Source: Croceimicrobium sp963977415
GTDB taxonomy: Bacteria; Bacteroidota; Bacteroidia; Flavobacteriales; Schleiferiaceae
NCBI GenBank assembly: GCA_963977415.1
Contig: CAXBOS010000001.1
Location: forward strand, 62,001-126,000
Reading direction: 5' to 3'
Length of the DNA: 64,000 bases
Shown here: piece by piece, positions 52,467 through 60,729 of the stretch
Position numbering within the stretch: the stretch's first letter is position 1
Layout of the letters: each line of letters opens with the position of its first letter
Notes under the pieces: model-generated
The model's input: the letters and a program-made list of their open reading frames with translations, nothing else
Databases searched by the model: none
Told to the model about the DNA's origin: nothing
Made by a program: the position numbers and the translations under genes

Positions 52467-52517
52467 TTGAACGCTTGGTTAAAGGTAGCCAATATTTTAA
52501 AATGACCAAGTGTTCAA
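52467..52517 (-). promoter_or_regulatory. TetR operon promoter with two putative operators
   Basis: TTGAACGCTTGGT (52467-52479) and ACCAAGTGTTCAA (52505-52517) are inverted copies matching at 12 of 13 positions. On the reverse strand a promoter lies between them: TTG at 52509-52507, 19-base spacer, TACCTTTA at 52487-52480. One site covers the -33 element and the other follows the -7 box, so a bound TetR protein would block transcription. The first site ends four bases before the tetR ATG. Confidence 0.65.
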
Positions 52518-52667
52518 TGGAAGAGTTAAGGGATATTTAGGCGCTAACCGCTAAAATTTGTTTCAAAGAGTTTTTAGCGACATTGATTATATTCATCAAC
52601 TACCGCTTTAACATTATGTTTACCGTATATTTTTCTATCTATTTTATCAGCTAAAATTGGACAGTCA

Positions 52668-53336
52668 TTAAAAATAAAAACCCAAAACCATTCCGGCCCG
52701 CCAGCCGCTAATAATTTCAAACTCATACCCTGGGTTTAGGCAATATTTACCAAAAGCCCCAATGCTAAAGTTTTTAAAGAGGTATTCAGGTGCTAAGCCT
52801 ACTGAAAGAACGATTAAATTGGGAAATTCGAAACGGGAGTTTTTATAAGTGGCCTCGCCAAAGGACTCTTTTTCAACTAAACGAGATATAGGCAAGTCTA
52901 GTTCATGCAAGCTAGATAAGGAAAAGGCAGATTTGCTATTTATCCTCCATAACTTTGAATATTTAGATTTGATGACAATATAAGTTGATGATGAGTTTAG
53001 GGGACGCACATCGCTAAAACCGCCATAAAAGTTAGTGTAAGTAGATTCTTTGAAATTAAAATAGACATTGGAAAACCCTAGCCCAAAGGATAGTCTATCC
53101 TTTTTCTTTTTTCCAACTACAAAGCTATAGGTTGCACCCGCTCCAATAATAGAGCCTACTTGTGGCCAATCCCCATTCCTGCCAAGATCAAATTTTGAGG
53201 AGAAAGTATTATGATGAGAAGAAAGCCCAACTTCAGTATAAATGGAGAAACCCTTGCTTACATCTAATTTTTGTGAATAAAGACTGGTAGCTAACAGGCA
53301 AGAGATTAGGGTTACCCGAAACTTTTTAATAGTCAT
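52668..53336 (-). CDS. Small outer-membrane beta-barrel protein
   Basis: This secreted protein of 222 residues has signal MTIKKFRVTLISCLLATSLYSQ. The mature part has alternating strands typical of an 8-10-strand barrel (IGAGATYSFVVGKKKKDRLSFGLGFSNVYF, LIVLSVGLAPEYLFKNFSIGAFG) and ends in the aromatic LGFYF. Function is unknown. Its A/T-rich sequence is slightly different from neighbouring genes. It lies between the tetR operon and the patatin gene with gaps of over 60 bases on both sides, so it is probably transcribed alone. Confidence 0.7.
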   Translation of the reverse strand: MTIKKFRVTLISCLLATSLYSQKLDVSKGFSIYTEVGLSSHHNTFSSKFDLGRNGDWPQVGSIIGAGATYSFVVGKKKKDRLSFGLGFSNVYFNFKESTYTNFYGGFSDVRPLNSSSTYIVIKSKYSKLWRINSKSAFSLSSLHELDLPISRLVEKESFGEATYKNSRFEFPNLIVLSVGLAPEYLFKNFSIGAFGKYCLNPGYEFEIISGWRAGMVLGFYF

Positions 53337-53398
53337 GATGAAGCTTTATTGAATTATAATTTTTCAGGGCAATTGTGTCTTTAAACTGCCACCTGCCC

Positions 53399-55570
53399 CT
53401 AAAACCAAAAACCTAATCTTACGTAAGTGTAAAAATTCGGATGATTGGTGCTGGTGCTGACATGAATTTCGAGGGGACCAATTAAGCTGTTATAAGCATA
53501 ACCAATACTATAGCCGTCAAGCAGTAAATTAGAATCGAAAAGCGCTTCGAAGGAGTTTTCCAATCGGGCATAATTCACCTTTGCAAGGATGTAGTGATTG
53601 CGGGCGATTTCGTAATTTAAATCGGCCCGGGCCATAATTAAATTACGACCATTAAGTTCCATAAAACGATGCCCTACAAAGCTTTCGATGTAGTTTAAAT
53701 AACTTTGCCCCATGCTTCCCAAATAAATTTGGTAGGGTAAGTCTAAGCCCGGGCCAATGGTATTTATGCCATTTATTTGACCAATTACCGTAAGCTTCGA
53801 GTTAACCGGAACCACCTGTTGATACTTTAAATTAATCACCGAACTGGGTTCTAAAAAGGTCTCAAGGCCAATTCTTTCGGCAATAATTCGATACTGTGCT
53901 TCTAGGCGGAAGCCATAGTGCGGGAAATTGGCATCATCGAAAGAGTCGAAATCGATATAACCGTAATAGTTAATAAAGCCTTTGTTCAGGTCTTCAAAAT
54001 CGGCTCGCTCATAATCTTGACTGATATCAACATTTTCAATTTGCACACCACCGCCAATGGCATAGGCATCTTTTAAGGTAGATTGTAGAAAGAGGTCAAG
54101 CGAATAGTCTTGGTAAATGCGTTGGTTTACCGCCTCTAAGTTTACAAAGCTTTGATAACGAAAGCGGTGGCTTTTAAGCTTAATTCCGAGGGTAGGTATA
54201 AAGCCGCGGTCTACAAAATAGTTAAGCTCACTGCGGGGCATATCCCCAAGTGCAAGATCAACACTAAGGCGAGAGTTTTTGAAAAGTAGGTTGCGATGCG
54301 TATAATTTATCAATAAGGAAGTTTTAAAGTCGTCGCTATAATTTAGGCCGGCTTTGAGTTTTTGCTGACTATCATTTTCTTTCAGTTTGACGATGAGGCG
54401 ATAAGCACTATCTAATTCTTCAATGGTATAATCAACGGTTTCAAAATAGTTGGAACCATAAAGTTGATCCATTCCTTTTTCCAATTTGCGGATGCTCGCA
54501 ATTTCCCCTTCTTTAATTCCTAATTTCCCTAAAACGAAAGAAGGCGTAAAGCTTTCATTTCCTTCTAAAACTATCTCTTTAACCAGTATTTCGGGCAGGG
54601 GTAATGCTTTTTCACGCTTAGGCAGACGCGCAGCACTATCGCGTTGTGCTAGTAGCTGAATACTCTCTAAATGCTTTAAGGCTTCCGCTCGGCCCGCGGC
54701 AATAATTTCATCAAAACGTTCGAAACTGGTAATATTAGCGCCTTCAATTTTGGGACTAATCCAGATATCGGTAAGCTCTTCACTCTCGGCTTGATTGCGC
54801 GAGTTTAAAAAGCCAGTGGTTTGTCCTAAAACCTCTACGATGGTGTTTAATTCATCACGCTCACGTAGATAGTCTTGCATATCTATACCAATGATAAAAT
54901 CCACCTCTTTTTGGGCCATATATCGCACGGGGTAATTAAGAACCACGCCACCATCGATGTACAAACTATCATCAATTTCGTAGGGGGTAAACAAGGAGGG
55001 AAAGGCAGAACTAGCACGCAAGGCATCCATTAAGCGCCCGTGTTCAAAAACCCGTACTCCGCCCGTTTCTAAATTGGTGGCGATGCAGAAAAAAGGAATG
55101 GGGAAATCGCTAAAGTGCTGATAACGATAACTTTGTTGGGTAATGGTACTGAGTTCTCTTAAAATATACTGAGCAAAGTTCACCCCGCGTGGTAAGTTTA
55201 TGCCATTGCTGTCAATGGGAAAACTTAAGAAATAACGTCCGGCACTTTTACGGTCGAAATAACTCAAACGATTGCGCGGAACTTCGTTAGCCAACAGCGC
55301 GTCCCAGTCTACTTTGCGCAGATAGTCCTCCATTTCTTTTCCACTAAAACCAAGACTATACATAGCGCCAATAATCGCCCCCATAGAAGTTCCGCCAATG
55401 TAATCGATTTCGATCCCAGCTTCTTCTAAAACCTGAATAGCGCCAATCTGCGCCATGCATTTAGCCCCGCCTCCGCTAAGCACTAAGCCTATTTTTAAAT
55501 CTTCTTGCGCTTTTAGACCGCCGCTAAGAAGCAGTATTAGAGGTAGAATTAGGTTTTTGTACACTTTCAA
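53399..55570 (-). CDS. Patatin-like phospholipase with POTRA and BamA-type barrel (PlpD-like)
   Basis: This is a type Vd autotransporter-like protein of 723 residues. After the signal peptide (to about 22) is a patatin domain (about 25-300) with nucleophile S62 in GTSMG and D206 in DGGVVLNYPV. A POTRA domain follows (about 315-400) and a 16-strand barrel runs to the C-terminal RLGFWF. The oxyanion segment, normally GGGxxG, reads SGGGAKCMAQ with Cys38 where Gly is usual. The start is TTG at 55570 overlapping the uvrC stop (TTGA); GTG two codons later is an alternative. No ATG fits before the patatin domain. Confidence 0.9.
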   Translation of the reverse strand: MKVYKNLILPLILLLSGGLKAQEDLKIGLVLSGGGAKCMAQIGAIQVLEEAGIEIDYIGGTSMGAIIGAMYSLGFSGKEMEDYLRKVDWDALLANEVPRNRLSYFDRKSAGRYFLSFPIDSNGINLPRGVNFAQYILRELSTITQQSYRYQHFSDFPIPFFCIATNLETGGVRVFEHGRLMDALRASSAFPSLFTPYEIDDSLYIDGGVVLNYPVRYMAQKEVDFIIGIDMQDYLRERDELNTIVEVLGQTTGFLNSRNQAESEELTDIWISPKIEGANITSFERFDEIIAAGRAEALKHLESIQLLAQRDSAARLPKREKALPLPEILVKEIVLEGNESFTPSFVLGKLGIKEGEIASIRKLEKGMDQLYGSNYFETVDYTIEELDSAYRLIVKLKENDSQQKLKAGLNYSDDFKTSLLINYTHRNLLFKNSRLSVDLALGDMPRSELNYFVDRGFIPTLGIKLKSHRFRYQSFVNLEAVNQRIYQDYSLDLFLQSTLKDAYAIGGGVQIENVDISQDYERADFEDLNKGFINYYGYIDFDSFDDANFPHYGFRLEAQYRIIAERIGLETFLEPSSVINLKYQQVVPVNSKLTVIGQINGINTIGPGLDLPYQIYLGSMGQSYLNYIESFVGHRFMELNGRNLIMARADLNYEIARNHYILAKVNYARLENSFEALFDSNLLLDGYSIGYAYNSLIGPLEIHVSTSTNHPNFYTYVRLGFWF

Positions 55571-57378
55571 TGATCTTCTTTTTTTAGCGCAGCGAAATGA
55601 TTAATAATCAGCAAACTTCTATTTTTTCCTACTATTTCTTCGAGCGCATCTGCAGAAGCTTCGCGCACCTTAGAAACGCTTTTAAACTTTTTCAAGAGCA
55701 ATTTAACGCTCTCATCACCAATCCCTTTAATTTCGCTTAGCTCGCTTTTAAATGTGCCTTTGCTGCGTTTATTACGGTGATGGGTAATTCCAAAACGATG
55801 CGCCTCATCACGCATGCGCTGAATAACTTTTAAGGTTTCCGATCGCTTATCTAAATAAAGGGGATAAGGATCTTCGGGGAAATAAAGCTCTTCCAGTCTT
55901 TTAGCAATGCCTAAAATGGCAATCTTTCCGCGTAAACCTAGATCTTCCAAAGCTTGCACCGAACTGCTTAATTGCCCCTTACCCCCATCAATTACAATCA
56001 ATTGCGGCAGGGGTTCCTTTTCTTCTAAAAGTCTTTTATAACGTCGGCTTACGGCTTCGTACATACTGGCAAAATCATCAGGGCCCACCACGGTCTTAAT
56101 ATTAAAGTGACGATAATCTTTCTTACTGGGTTTGCCATCTTTAAAAACCACACAAGCGGAAACGGGATAAGTGCCCTGAATATTGGAGTTATCAAAACAT
56201 TCAATGTGAGTGGGCTCTTCGCTGAGGCGTAAGTCCTCTTTCATTTGTTTCATCAAGCGTTTTACATGACGATCAGGATCTACAATTTGAATATTTTTTA
56301 GCTTTTCTAAACGGAAATAGCGTCCATTTTTAATGCTTAATTCAATTAATTTTTTCTTGTCGCCCCTTTGCGGGAGATGCGTAAAAACATCAGGAATCGG
56401 TAACTTAATGGCATGCGACAAGTAGATTTCTTTCGAATGCGATTTAAAGCGGCTGCGCAATTCGGGAATGGCGATTTCAAGAAGTTCTTCTTCGCTTTCT
56501 TCTAATTTCTTTTTTAGTTCTAGGGTGTGCGATTGTAGAATGGCGCCATCAATAATTTTTAGATAATTCACATAGGCGTATTCGGCATCACTAAAAATGG
56601 AGAAGACATCTACATTACTAATACTGGGGTGAACGACTGTGCTTTTCGCTTGATAGCGATCCAAGAGGTCGTATTTCTCCTTTATTTTTTGGGCTTCTTC
56701 AAAGCGTAAATCGGTGGCTGCAGCTTGCATTTGCTCCAAAAGGTTGTGCTTCACACTGCTTAGGTGGCCTTTTAAGAGATTGCGTGCCGCTTCTATGTCG
56801 CGGTTATAAGCTTCTTCGCTTTGCAGTTGTTCACAAGGCCCAAGGCAGTTACCAATATGGTACTCCAAGCAGATGCGATAGTCTTTGGTTTGCAGGGCAT
56901 TGGCGCTTAAATTGAGTTTGCAGGTACGAATGTGGTATAATTGCTTGATAAGGTTTAAGACCGTTTTCATCACCTTCACGGAAGCATAGGGACCAAAATA
57001 TTCGGAGCCGTCTTTAATAGGGTTTCGGGTAGGAAAAATGCGCGGGAAAGCTTCTTTTTTGATACAAATCCAAGGATAAGTTTTATCGTCTTTGAGGTTG
57101 ATATTATAGCGCGGTTGATACTCTTTAATTAAGTTATTTTCAAGCAGCAGCGCATCGAATTCGGTTTCTGTTACAATAATGTGAATGTCAACGATTTTGC
57201 CCACCATTACGCGAATACGTGAACTATCGTGCGACTTATTAAAATAGCTAGAAACGCGTTTTTTTAAGTTTTTAGCTTTGCCAATGTAGAGTATTCGCCC
57301 ATCTTTGTCGAGGTGCTGATAGATCCCAGGTTTGGGAGGAAGGGTTTTTAATAAATTACTTAAATGATCGCTCGGCAT
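55567..57378 (-). CDS. uvrC: Excinuclease ABC subunit C
   Basis: This nuclease makes both incisions in nucleotide-excision repair with UvrB. At 603 residues it is full length. Order of domains: GIY-YIG endonuclease (about 13-90, PKPGIYQHLD and ILYIGKAKNLKKR), Cys-rich segment, UVR motif that binds UvrB (about 205-240, DLRFEEAQKIKEKYDLL), RNase H-like nuclease (ECFDNSNIQG with the catalytic aspartate), and a C-terminal helix-hairpin-helix pair (SEIKGIGDESVKLLLKKF). It overlaps the patatin gene by 4 bases. Confidence 0.97.
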   Translation of the reverse strand: MPSDHLSNLLKTLPPKPGIYQHLDKDGRILYIGKAKNLKKRVSSYFNKSHDSSRIRVMVGKIVDIHIIVTETEFDALLLENNLIKEYQPRYNINLKDDKTYPWICIKKEAFPRIFPTRNPIKDGSEYFGPYASVKVMKTVLNLIKQLYHIRTCKLNLSANALQTKDYRICLEYHIGNCLGPCEQLQSEEAYNRDIEAARNLLKGHLSSVKHNLLEQMQAAATDLRFEEAQKIKEKYDLLDRYQAKSTVVHPSISNVDVFSIFSDAEYAYVNYLKIIDGAILQSHTLELKKKLEESEEELLEIAIPELRSRFKSHSKEIYLSHAIKLPIPDVFTHLPQRGDKKKLIELSIKNGRYFRLEKLKNIQIVDPDRHVKRLMKQMKEDLRLSEEPTHIECFDNSNIQGTYPVSACVVFKDGKPSKKDYRHFNIKTVVGPDDFASMYEAVSRRYKRLLEEKEPLPQLIVIDGGKGQLSSSVQALEDLGLRGKIAILGIAKRLEELYFPEDPYPLYLDKRSETLKVIQRMRDEAHRFGITHHRNKRSKGTFKSELSEIKGIGDESVKLLLKKFKSVSKVREASADALEEIVGKNRSLLIINHFAALKKEDH

Positions 57379-57382
57379 AAAG

Positions 57383-57390
57383 CAAATTTA
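57383..57390 (-). promoter_or_regulatory. -7 box upstream of uvrC
   Basis: TAAATTTG on the reverse strand matches the consensus but is only 4 bases from the uvrC ATG, which would give a very short or leaderless message. No TTG is found at the -33 distance. Weak. Confidence 0.3.
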
Positions 57391-57409
57391 GCAATAGTAA
57401 TAGCGAAAG

Positions 57410-57802
57410 ATGGAAGTTGTTTGCGCAATTGTAATTAATAAGGATAAAAAAATATTTGCTGCGCGCCGTAAGGAAGATTTAGACTTTGGCGGTTACTGGG
57501 AATTTCCTGGTGGAAAATTAGAGGAAGGTGAGATTTCTGCGCAAGCTTTGCAAAGAGAATTGCAAGAAGAGCTGGGCTTGGCGCTCGAAATTGGTCGAGA
57601 ACTACATCGCCTTTCTTGGAAAAATAAATTGGGGGAGTTCATGCTTATCGCCCATCTTATCCATAGTGAGCTAGAAGATTTAGCTTTGGTGGATCACGAT
57701 CAAAGTGACTGGTTTAGCATCGACGACATCGCCTCTTTACAGCTAATGGTAGCCGATATGGCTTTACTCCCGAAAGTAGAAGAATACTTAATGGGCGCTT
57801 AG
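57410..57802 (+). CDS. Nudix hydrolase, MutT-like
   Basis: This 130-residue Nudix pyrophosphohydrolase probably removes 8-oxo-dGTP from the nucleotide pool, like MutT. The Nudix box is complete: GGKLEEGEISAQALQRELQEELG (residues 33-55), giving G-x5-E-x7-REUxEExG. FPGGK precedes it, and SDWFSIDDI is typical of MutT at the C terminus. Nudix enzymes vary in substrate, so the MutT role is likely but unproven. It is divergent from uvrC by 31 bases and overlaps the serine hydrolase gene by 15 bases at the 3' ends. Confidence 0.88.
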   Translation: MEVVCAIVINKDKKIFAARRKEDLDFGGYWEFPGGKLEEGEISAQALQRELQEELGLALEIGRELHRLSWKNKLGEFMLIAHLIHSELEDLALVDHDQSDWFSIDDIASLQLMVADMALLPKVEEYLMGA

Positions 57803-58936
57803 CATTTTTAAGCTTTCATTAAGGTAGATGGGTAATTCAGCCGGGTGATGGTTAACAATATTTAAGCGATGGTGACCCAAGCGCACAATAACCGCATCGT
57901 AAGCGGGCACAACCATAATGTATTGCCCGAGTATTCCGCGCATATAAAAAACATCTCCCGCCTGCTCATCTTGGTATAACCAAAAACTACGGCCGTAAAA
58001 ATTGTTCATTTCACCTTGGGCCGATTCAGCGATAAAACTCGAGTCGAGAATGGATTTTCCGTCCCAATTACCCTGGTTGATTAACAGTTTCCCGAAGCGG
58101 GCAAAATCGCGGGCATTACTATTGAAGCAGCAGTAAGCCAGTTCGGTGCCTTGATCAGAATCGAGATGCCAAGCGGCGGGATTTTCGGCTTGTAAAGGAG
58201 TCCACAACCATTCTTCCGCCAAGGCACTCAAACTTTTACCGGTAGCTTTAATAAGGCAGAGTCCTAATAACTGGGTGGCCCCGCTCTGATATTCGTAAAC
58301 AGATCCGGGCTTACGTGTAACCTTCACTTTTGACATCATTAAAGTTTCGATATCAGAACCATAATAAGCCTGGGCGGTAATGTCGAAAGGGTTTTTATAA
58401 TGCTCATTCCAATCTAAACCGGCGGTCATTTTTGCCAAATGATCGAGTTGTAAATATTGTACAAATTCGCCTGTGAGTTCGGGAAGGAAATTGGTCACCG
58501 AGCTTTGCCAGCTACTAATAATGCCTTTTTGAATGGCTATCTGCACTAGCATGGTGGTAATACTTTTGGCCATCGAAAAACTATTAGTTTGCGATTGAGC
58601 CGAGCCAATGCCCCAATATTTTTCAACTAAAATGCTATCATTTTTTATTAGAAGGTAGGCAACACTTTCGGTGCTATCTAAGTATTCTTGTAGTAAAGGA
58701 CTAATTTCTAACTCATTATAATTTTTCGCTTCTGCCCAAGCGTGAGGATTAGAGGCGGCAATGCTATTGGTGTTAAAGTATTTTGCATCACTAATGGTAG
58801 CACTGGTTTCACCGTGTAAATAAGTGGCCCAGACTCCTTTAATTAGATAGCTATTTCCCGTTAGGTAAAGTCCTAAAATTATTAATAAAACAAGGCTTCC
58901 TAGAGCAATGAGAAGTTTACGTAGAAATTGGAGCAT
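57788..58936 (-). CDS. Beta-lactamase-family serine hydrolase
   Basis: This is a membrane-anchored or secreted class C beta-lactamase-fold hydrolase of 382 residues. Helix 8-27 (LLIALGSLVLLIILGLYLTG) lacks a clear cleavage site, so it is probably an anchor. The SxxK pair is S121 and K124 in SFSMAKS; the tyrosine motif is YEYQSG, where YxS replaces the usual YxN. The C-terminal GILGQYIMVVP stands at the third motif. Enzymes of this group include esterases and peptidases. A resistance function is not supported. Confidence 0.85.
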   Translation of the reverse strand: MLQFLRKLLIALGSLVLLIILGLYLTGNSYLIKGVWATYLHGETSATISDAKYFNTNSIAASNPHAWAEAKNYNELEISPLLQEYLDSTESVAYLLIKNDSILVEKYWGIGSAQSQTNSFSMAKSITTMLVQIAIQKGIISSWQSSVTNFLPELTGEFVQYLQLDHLAKMTAGLDWNEHYKNPFDITAQAYYGSDIETLMMSKVKVTRKPGSVYEYQSGATQLLGLCLIKATGKSLSALAEEWLWTPLQAENPAAWHLDSDQGTELAYCCFNSNARDFARFGKLLINQGNWDGKSILDSSFIAESAQGEMNNFYGRSFWLYQDEQAGDVFYMRGILGQYIMVVPAYDAVIVRLGHHRLNIVNHHPAELPIYLNESLKMLSAH

Positions 58937-58951
58937 GAGAGAGAATTTGAC

Positions 58952-59641
58952 CTAAAGGTATTCAATATCAAATATCTCTTGAAAATAATAGTGACTTTTA
59001 GTTTTGATTTCCTTGAAATCAACCTCCCGATCTAGCTCTAAAGCAAGAGAAGTAACGGCTTTATCGTGAATACCGCAGGGAACGATTTTATTGAAGTAAG
59101 AGAGGTCGGTATTTACATTAAAAGCCCAACCATGCATGGTTACCCATCTGCTGGCGCGCACGCCTAAAGCGAGCATTTTACGGGCGCTACTCTTGCCAAC
59201 ATCTAGCCATACGCCCGTTTCGCCAGGTGAGCGCTCACCCTTAAGATTGTAGTCGGCTAAAATTTTAATAAACACTTCTTCTAAGTAGCGGAGGTATTTA
59301 TGGATGTCGGGGAAGAAATTATCTAAATCGAGAATGGGGTAGCCCACCAATTGCCCGGGCCCATGAAAGGTGATATCACCGCCCCGGTTAATTTTATACA
59401 GGGAAGCGCCCATTTCTGCCAGTTCTTTTTCATTCACTAGCAAATGCTCCATTTTACCACTTTTGCCGAGGGTATAAACCGCTGGGTGTTCGCAAAAAAG
59501 CAAGTGATTTTCAGTAGCGATTTGTTCCTCCACAGCCAGCTTACGGTTACTAAACTTTCGTTGAACCGTAGCATCAAAAAGTTTTTCCTGATAATCCCAA
59601 GCCTCTTGATAATCAATGATTCCGAGGTCTTGAAATTTAAT
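58952..59641 (-). CDS. lipB: Octanoyltransferase LipB with probable ATT start codon
   Basis: This enzyme transfers octanoate from ACP to lipoyl domains, the first step of lipoate synthesis. With start ATT at 59641 the protein has 229 residues, normal for LipB, and begins (M/I)KFQDLGIIDYQEAWDYQE, the conserved LipB N terminus. Starting at the GTG at 59533 would lose this 36-residue part. No ATG, GTG or TTG lies between the upstream in-frame stop and that GTG. Active-site residues C189 (VPCGIHDKAV), K155 (ARKMLALGVR) and H93 (TFHGPGQL) are present. The ATT is 8 bases past the stop of the preceding isomerase gene. Confidence 0.85.
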   Translation of the reverse strand: MKFQDLGIIDYQEAWDYQEKLFDATVQRKFSNRKLAVEEQIATENHLLFCEHPAVYTLGKSGKMEHLLVNEKELAEMGASLYKINRGGDITFHGPGQLVGYPILDLDNFFPDIHKYLRYLEEVFIKILADYNLKGERSPGETGVWLDVGKSSARKMLALGVRASRWVTMHGWAFNVNTDLSYFNKIVPCGIHDKAVTSLALELDREVDFKEIKTKSHYYFQEIFDIEYL

Positions 59642-59649
59642 TTTTGCTT

Positions 59650-60639
59650 TTACAGAGGAATTTTGGATAACTCAGATTTTAGGAGGTCAATGGATTTAAT
59701 ATCCATGATGTCTACTTGATTAATTTCAGATAAGAAATAGGAAATCCAGTCGCCAAAATGAACTAGATAAAGAGCGCGTTGCACGGGAGATTCGCCTTTG
59801 CTCCACATCTCATACACATGTTCGGTTTTTTCGCCGATAATACCTTTAATAATATCCATACGCTTTTGATTGCGCGCATTGTCAGTAGTGTTACGGATAA
59901 AAACAGCACTAAAGCGACTGTCTCCTCCTTCCCAGCCCACTAGTTCGTTGTGGTTCATCTCGGGAACTTCTGCTTCCCAGCAAAGCATTTTAGCGTTTTC
60001 GTTTAGTTGTTGTCTAAAACGAGCCGCTACTGCTAAGCTGCCGTTATTGGCGATGATTTGGGGAATGGTATTTTTAATTTTATGAGCGAAGTCTTCCGCT
60101 TCTTGCAGACTATCTGCTTCGGTATCGTTTAGAAGCTTAATACTCGCTTCTAGCTCAGCAATAACATTGTAATTGCTTAGGCCATAAGCCTCCATATAAC
60201 GCAAAAGGTATGCGAAGGCATAAGCGAACATGCTTCTAGGCGGATTACCGCCTTCCATTGAAAGAAGGTTATAACCATTGGTTTCAGCAATTTCTTTCAA
60301 CCGACCACCCGCGCTAATGCAAGCAAACATAGCTCCCTTTGCTTGCGCCTGAGCAACAGCACTTAAGGTTTCTTCGGTATTGCCGCTATACGAGCAGGCA
60401 ATTACTAAAGTATGCTCATTTACAAAAGCGGGAATATCATAGTTTTTATTAACTAAAATGGGAAGTGGTGATTGACCAGCTACCAGCTCAGCCAGAACAC
60501 TACCGCCAATACCTGAGCCTCCAAGGCCAGTAATAAGAACGTTGTGCACTGGGCGATCCGAAGATTTGAGAGAAGTATTTTTAATGCTATCGATAGCATT
60601 TTGTAGGTGCTGGCTGAAATTGGCGATTAATTCCTTCAA
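59650..60639 (-). CDS. Bifunctional phosphoglucose/phosphomannose isomerase
   Basis: This cytosolic SIS-domain enzyme of 329 residues interconverts glucose 6-phosphate or mannose 6-phosphate with fructose 6-phosphate. TGLGGSGIGGSVLAEL and ACSYSGNTEETLSA are the substrate-binding loops of the first SIS domain. NPPRSMFAYAFAYLL (the conserved PR..) links to the second, and EVPEMNHNELVGWE carries the catalytic glutamate and histidine region of the archaeal-type enzyme. The start is TTG (TTG AAG GAA); no ATG, GTG or other TTG is in frame just upstream. Confidence 0.9.
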   Translation of the reverse strand: MKELIANFSQHLQNAIDSIKNTSLKSSDRPVHNVLITGLGGSGIGGSVLAELVAGQSPLPILVNKNYDIPAFVNEHTLVIACSYSGNTEETLSAVAQAQAKGAMFACISAGGRLKEIAETNGYNLLSMEGGNPPRSMFAYAFAYLLRYMEAYGLSNYNVIAELEASIKLLNDTEADSLQEAEDFAHKIKNTIPQIIANNGSLAVAARFRQQLNENAKMLCWEAEVPEMNHNELVGWEGGDSRFSAVFIRNTTDNARNQKRMDIIKGIIGEKTEHVYEMWSKGESPVQRALYLVHFGDWISYFLSEINQVDIMDIKSIDLLKSELSKIPL

Positions 60640-60729
60640 AGTGTTCTGTTTTATGGTTCAAAAATAAGATTTAATCTTCCAAGCTTATGTTTCGGAGAAA
60701 TTAATCTTTAGAGCTTAGCTCTTATGGCT

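Noticed and set aside
57788..58936. Antibiotic-resistance beta-lactamase
   Set aside because: The fold and SxxK motif are shared with many esterases and peptidases, the YxN motif is YxS, and there is no mobile-element or resistance context.
58952..59533. LipB starting at GTG 59533
   Set aside because: It would remove 36 conserved N-terminal residues that are encoded in frame immediately upstream.
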